Below are positions 6,807-7,304 of a DNA stretch of 7,304 bases, in pieces; the stretch's first letter is position 1, and each line of letters begins with the position of its first letter. Position numbers and translations under genes: made by a program. Below the pieces are notes generated by a model that worked only from the letters and a program-made list of their open reading frames with translations, was not told where the DNA came from and searched no databases. This stretch comes from Sulfurimonas sp. (GTDB taxonomy: Bacteria > Campylobacterota > Campylobacteria > Campylobacterales > Sulfurimonadaceae): positions 1-7,304 of the forward strand of contig JAFLJZ010000004.1 of NCBI GenBank assembly GCA_022712775.1, in the 5' to 3' direction.

Positions 6807-6817
6807 GGGGGGGGGGG
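6807..6817. repeat. Homopolymeric G tract (11 G)
   Basis: Eleven consecutive G occur in an otherwise AT-rich region, preceded by a purine-only run from 6794. Poly-G tracts of this length are the usual slipped-strand phase-variation sites in Campylobacterota. Here no convincing gene contains it: it lies 46 bp beyond the stop of the hendecad-repeat gene and 407 bp after the pump. Its exact length should be regarded as uncertain. Confidence 0.85.
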
Positions 6818-6818
6818 A

Positions 6819-6842
6819 ACACTACACAAACGCGTGTAGTGT
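6819..6842 (-). terminator. 9-bp hairpin downstream of the repeat-protein gene, possible terminator
   Basis: ACACTACAC (6819-6827) pairs with GTGTAGTGT (6834-6842) around a 6-base loop. It begins 21 bp after the minus-strand stop codon at 6864, where a terminator would be expected. On that strand it is followed by only two T and then eleven C, so it is not a standard intrinsic terminator. It may instead stabilise the 3' end of the transcript. Confidence 0.4.
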
Positions 6843-6863
6843 ATTATTGAATAAAGCTTGTTA

Positions 6864-7304
6864 CTAGTTAAGGTTAGTTACAGCGTCTTTTGTATTTGTT
6901 GATACAGAGTCAATAGCTGTAGTAGCATTTGTACTAGCAGTGTTAGCAGCTGAAGCAGCATTTGTAGTAGTAGTATTAGCAACTGAACTCATCTCTTTTG
7001 CAACAGATTTAGTTGAGTCATTAGCATTGCTTGAAGCTGTTTTAAAAGAATCGTTAGCATTTGTACTTGCAGTGTTCATTGCAGATGTAGCATCTTTAGA
7101 AACGTTACTTGTAGCAGTTTGTGCATCATTAGAAATAGTGTTAGACGCATTGTTAAGGTTAGCAGAAACTGATTTAGTAGAATCATTTGCATGACCAGAA
7201 ACAGTACTTACTGAACTAGTTAAGTTGTTTGAACTTGAAATAGCACTATCTTTGAAATCTTTAGTAGCCATAGTTGAACTATCTTTTAAATCTCTACTTG
7301 TGTT
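6864..7304 (-). CDS. Low-complexity hendecad-repeat protein, C-terminal part (5' end outside window)
   Basis: The visible 146 residues are rich in Ser, Thr, Asn and Ala and lack Pro, Cys, Trp and Tyr. From position 7292 to the stop they divide into thirteen units of 11 residues, the last of 10, for example NANDSTKSVAK, NAASAANTAST and DATSAMNTAST. Small hydrophobic residues recur at unit positions 2, 5 and 9 (3-4-4 spacing), the pattern of a hendecad amphipathic helix or right-handed coiled coil, as in LEA group 3-type or rod proteins. The Met at 7271 falls inside a unit (DLKDSSTMATK) and the frame is open to the edge, so it is probably not the start. DNA copies also recur at multiples of 33 bp: positions 6923 and 7055 are 132 apart, 7006 and 7171 are 165 apart. 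I do not recognise the family. A stress-protective, filamentous or surface role would be guesswork. Confidence 0.75.
   Translation of the reverse strand, partial: NTSRDLKDSSTMATKDFKDSAISSSNNLTSSVSTVSGHANDSTKSVSANLNNASNTISNDAQTATSNVSKDATSAMNTASTNANDSFKTASSNANDSTKSVAKEMSSVANTTTTNAASAANTASTNATTAIDSVSTNTKDAVTNLN

Noticed and set aside
6794..6819. Purine-only run with 11 G as a G-quadruplex or triplex element
   Set aside because: A single G run gives at best a weak two-tier quadruplex and there is no mirror repeat. The slippage-prone homopolymer is the simpler reading.
6587..6829. An 80-codon minus-strand ORF whose fifth to eighth codons read Pro from the C tract, looking like a phase-variable gene
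   Set aside because: It runs straight through the right 45-bp arm and the interior stems, its composition is not protein-like, and no clear ribosome binding site precedes it. The hairpin structure explains the sequence better. A conserved homologue outside copies of the element would reopen it.
6940..7194. A plus-strand ORF with many Ala/Val/Leu residues, resembling a membrane protein
   Set aside because: It is the antisense image of the 33-bp repeats of the minus-strand hendecad gene. Its apparent hydrophobicity follows from the complement of Ser/Asn/Thr/Ala codons.

Overview
The window reads as an AT-rich genome of the Campylobacterota (Epsilonproteobacteria), perhaps an Arcobacter- or Sulfurimonas-like marine or sediment bacterium. 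This is an inference from strong A/T bias in codon choice, Lys/Ile/Asn-rich proteins, short AGGA-type ribosome binding sites and the gene types present. No rRNA, tRNA, transposase, integrase or CRISPR array is visible.

Layout. (1) Positions 1-2775, minus strand: a compact three-gene operon read right to left. It encodes an exported protein of six 24-residue YwqK/MORN-type repeats (2158-2775), a four-helix MotA/TolQ/ExbB-type channel subunit with a long cytoplasmic tail (994-2118), and a MotB-like subunit (1-993, running off the left edge) with one membrane helix, a long periplasmic coiled coil and an OmpA-type peptidoglycan-binding domain. The last two abut as TAA|ATG. Together they look like a non-flagellar, ion-driven stator or motor, loosely resembling Zorya ZorA/ZorB. 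(2) Positions 2776-3004: a very AT-rich divergent promoter region with two small inverted repeats. (3) Positions 3005-6399, plus strand: an RND efflux permease of the PREEDPQI/GPP subfamily. It is encoded as two genes cut exactly in the cytoplasmic loop between TM6 and TM7 and joined by a TAATG overlap. No periplasmic adaptor or outer-membrane channel gene lies beside it. (4) Positions 6400-6863: a gene-free stretch dominated by a 285-bp element with 45-bp inverted arms (one mismatch) and nested hairpins, then an 11-G homopolymer and a 9-bp hairpin. (5) Positions 6864-7304, minus strand: the C-terminal part of a Ser/Thr/Asn/Ala-rich protein made of thirteen in-register 11-residue repeats, entering from the right edge.

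The left operon plausibly makes one cell-envelope machine: a proton- or sodium-driven inner-membrane complex anchored to peptidoglycan, with a secreted repeat protein. The divergent pump may share a control region with it but has no obvious functional link. The strongest leads are the motor-like operon, the cleanly split RND pump, the large inverted-repeat element and the hendecad-repeat gene.
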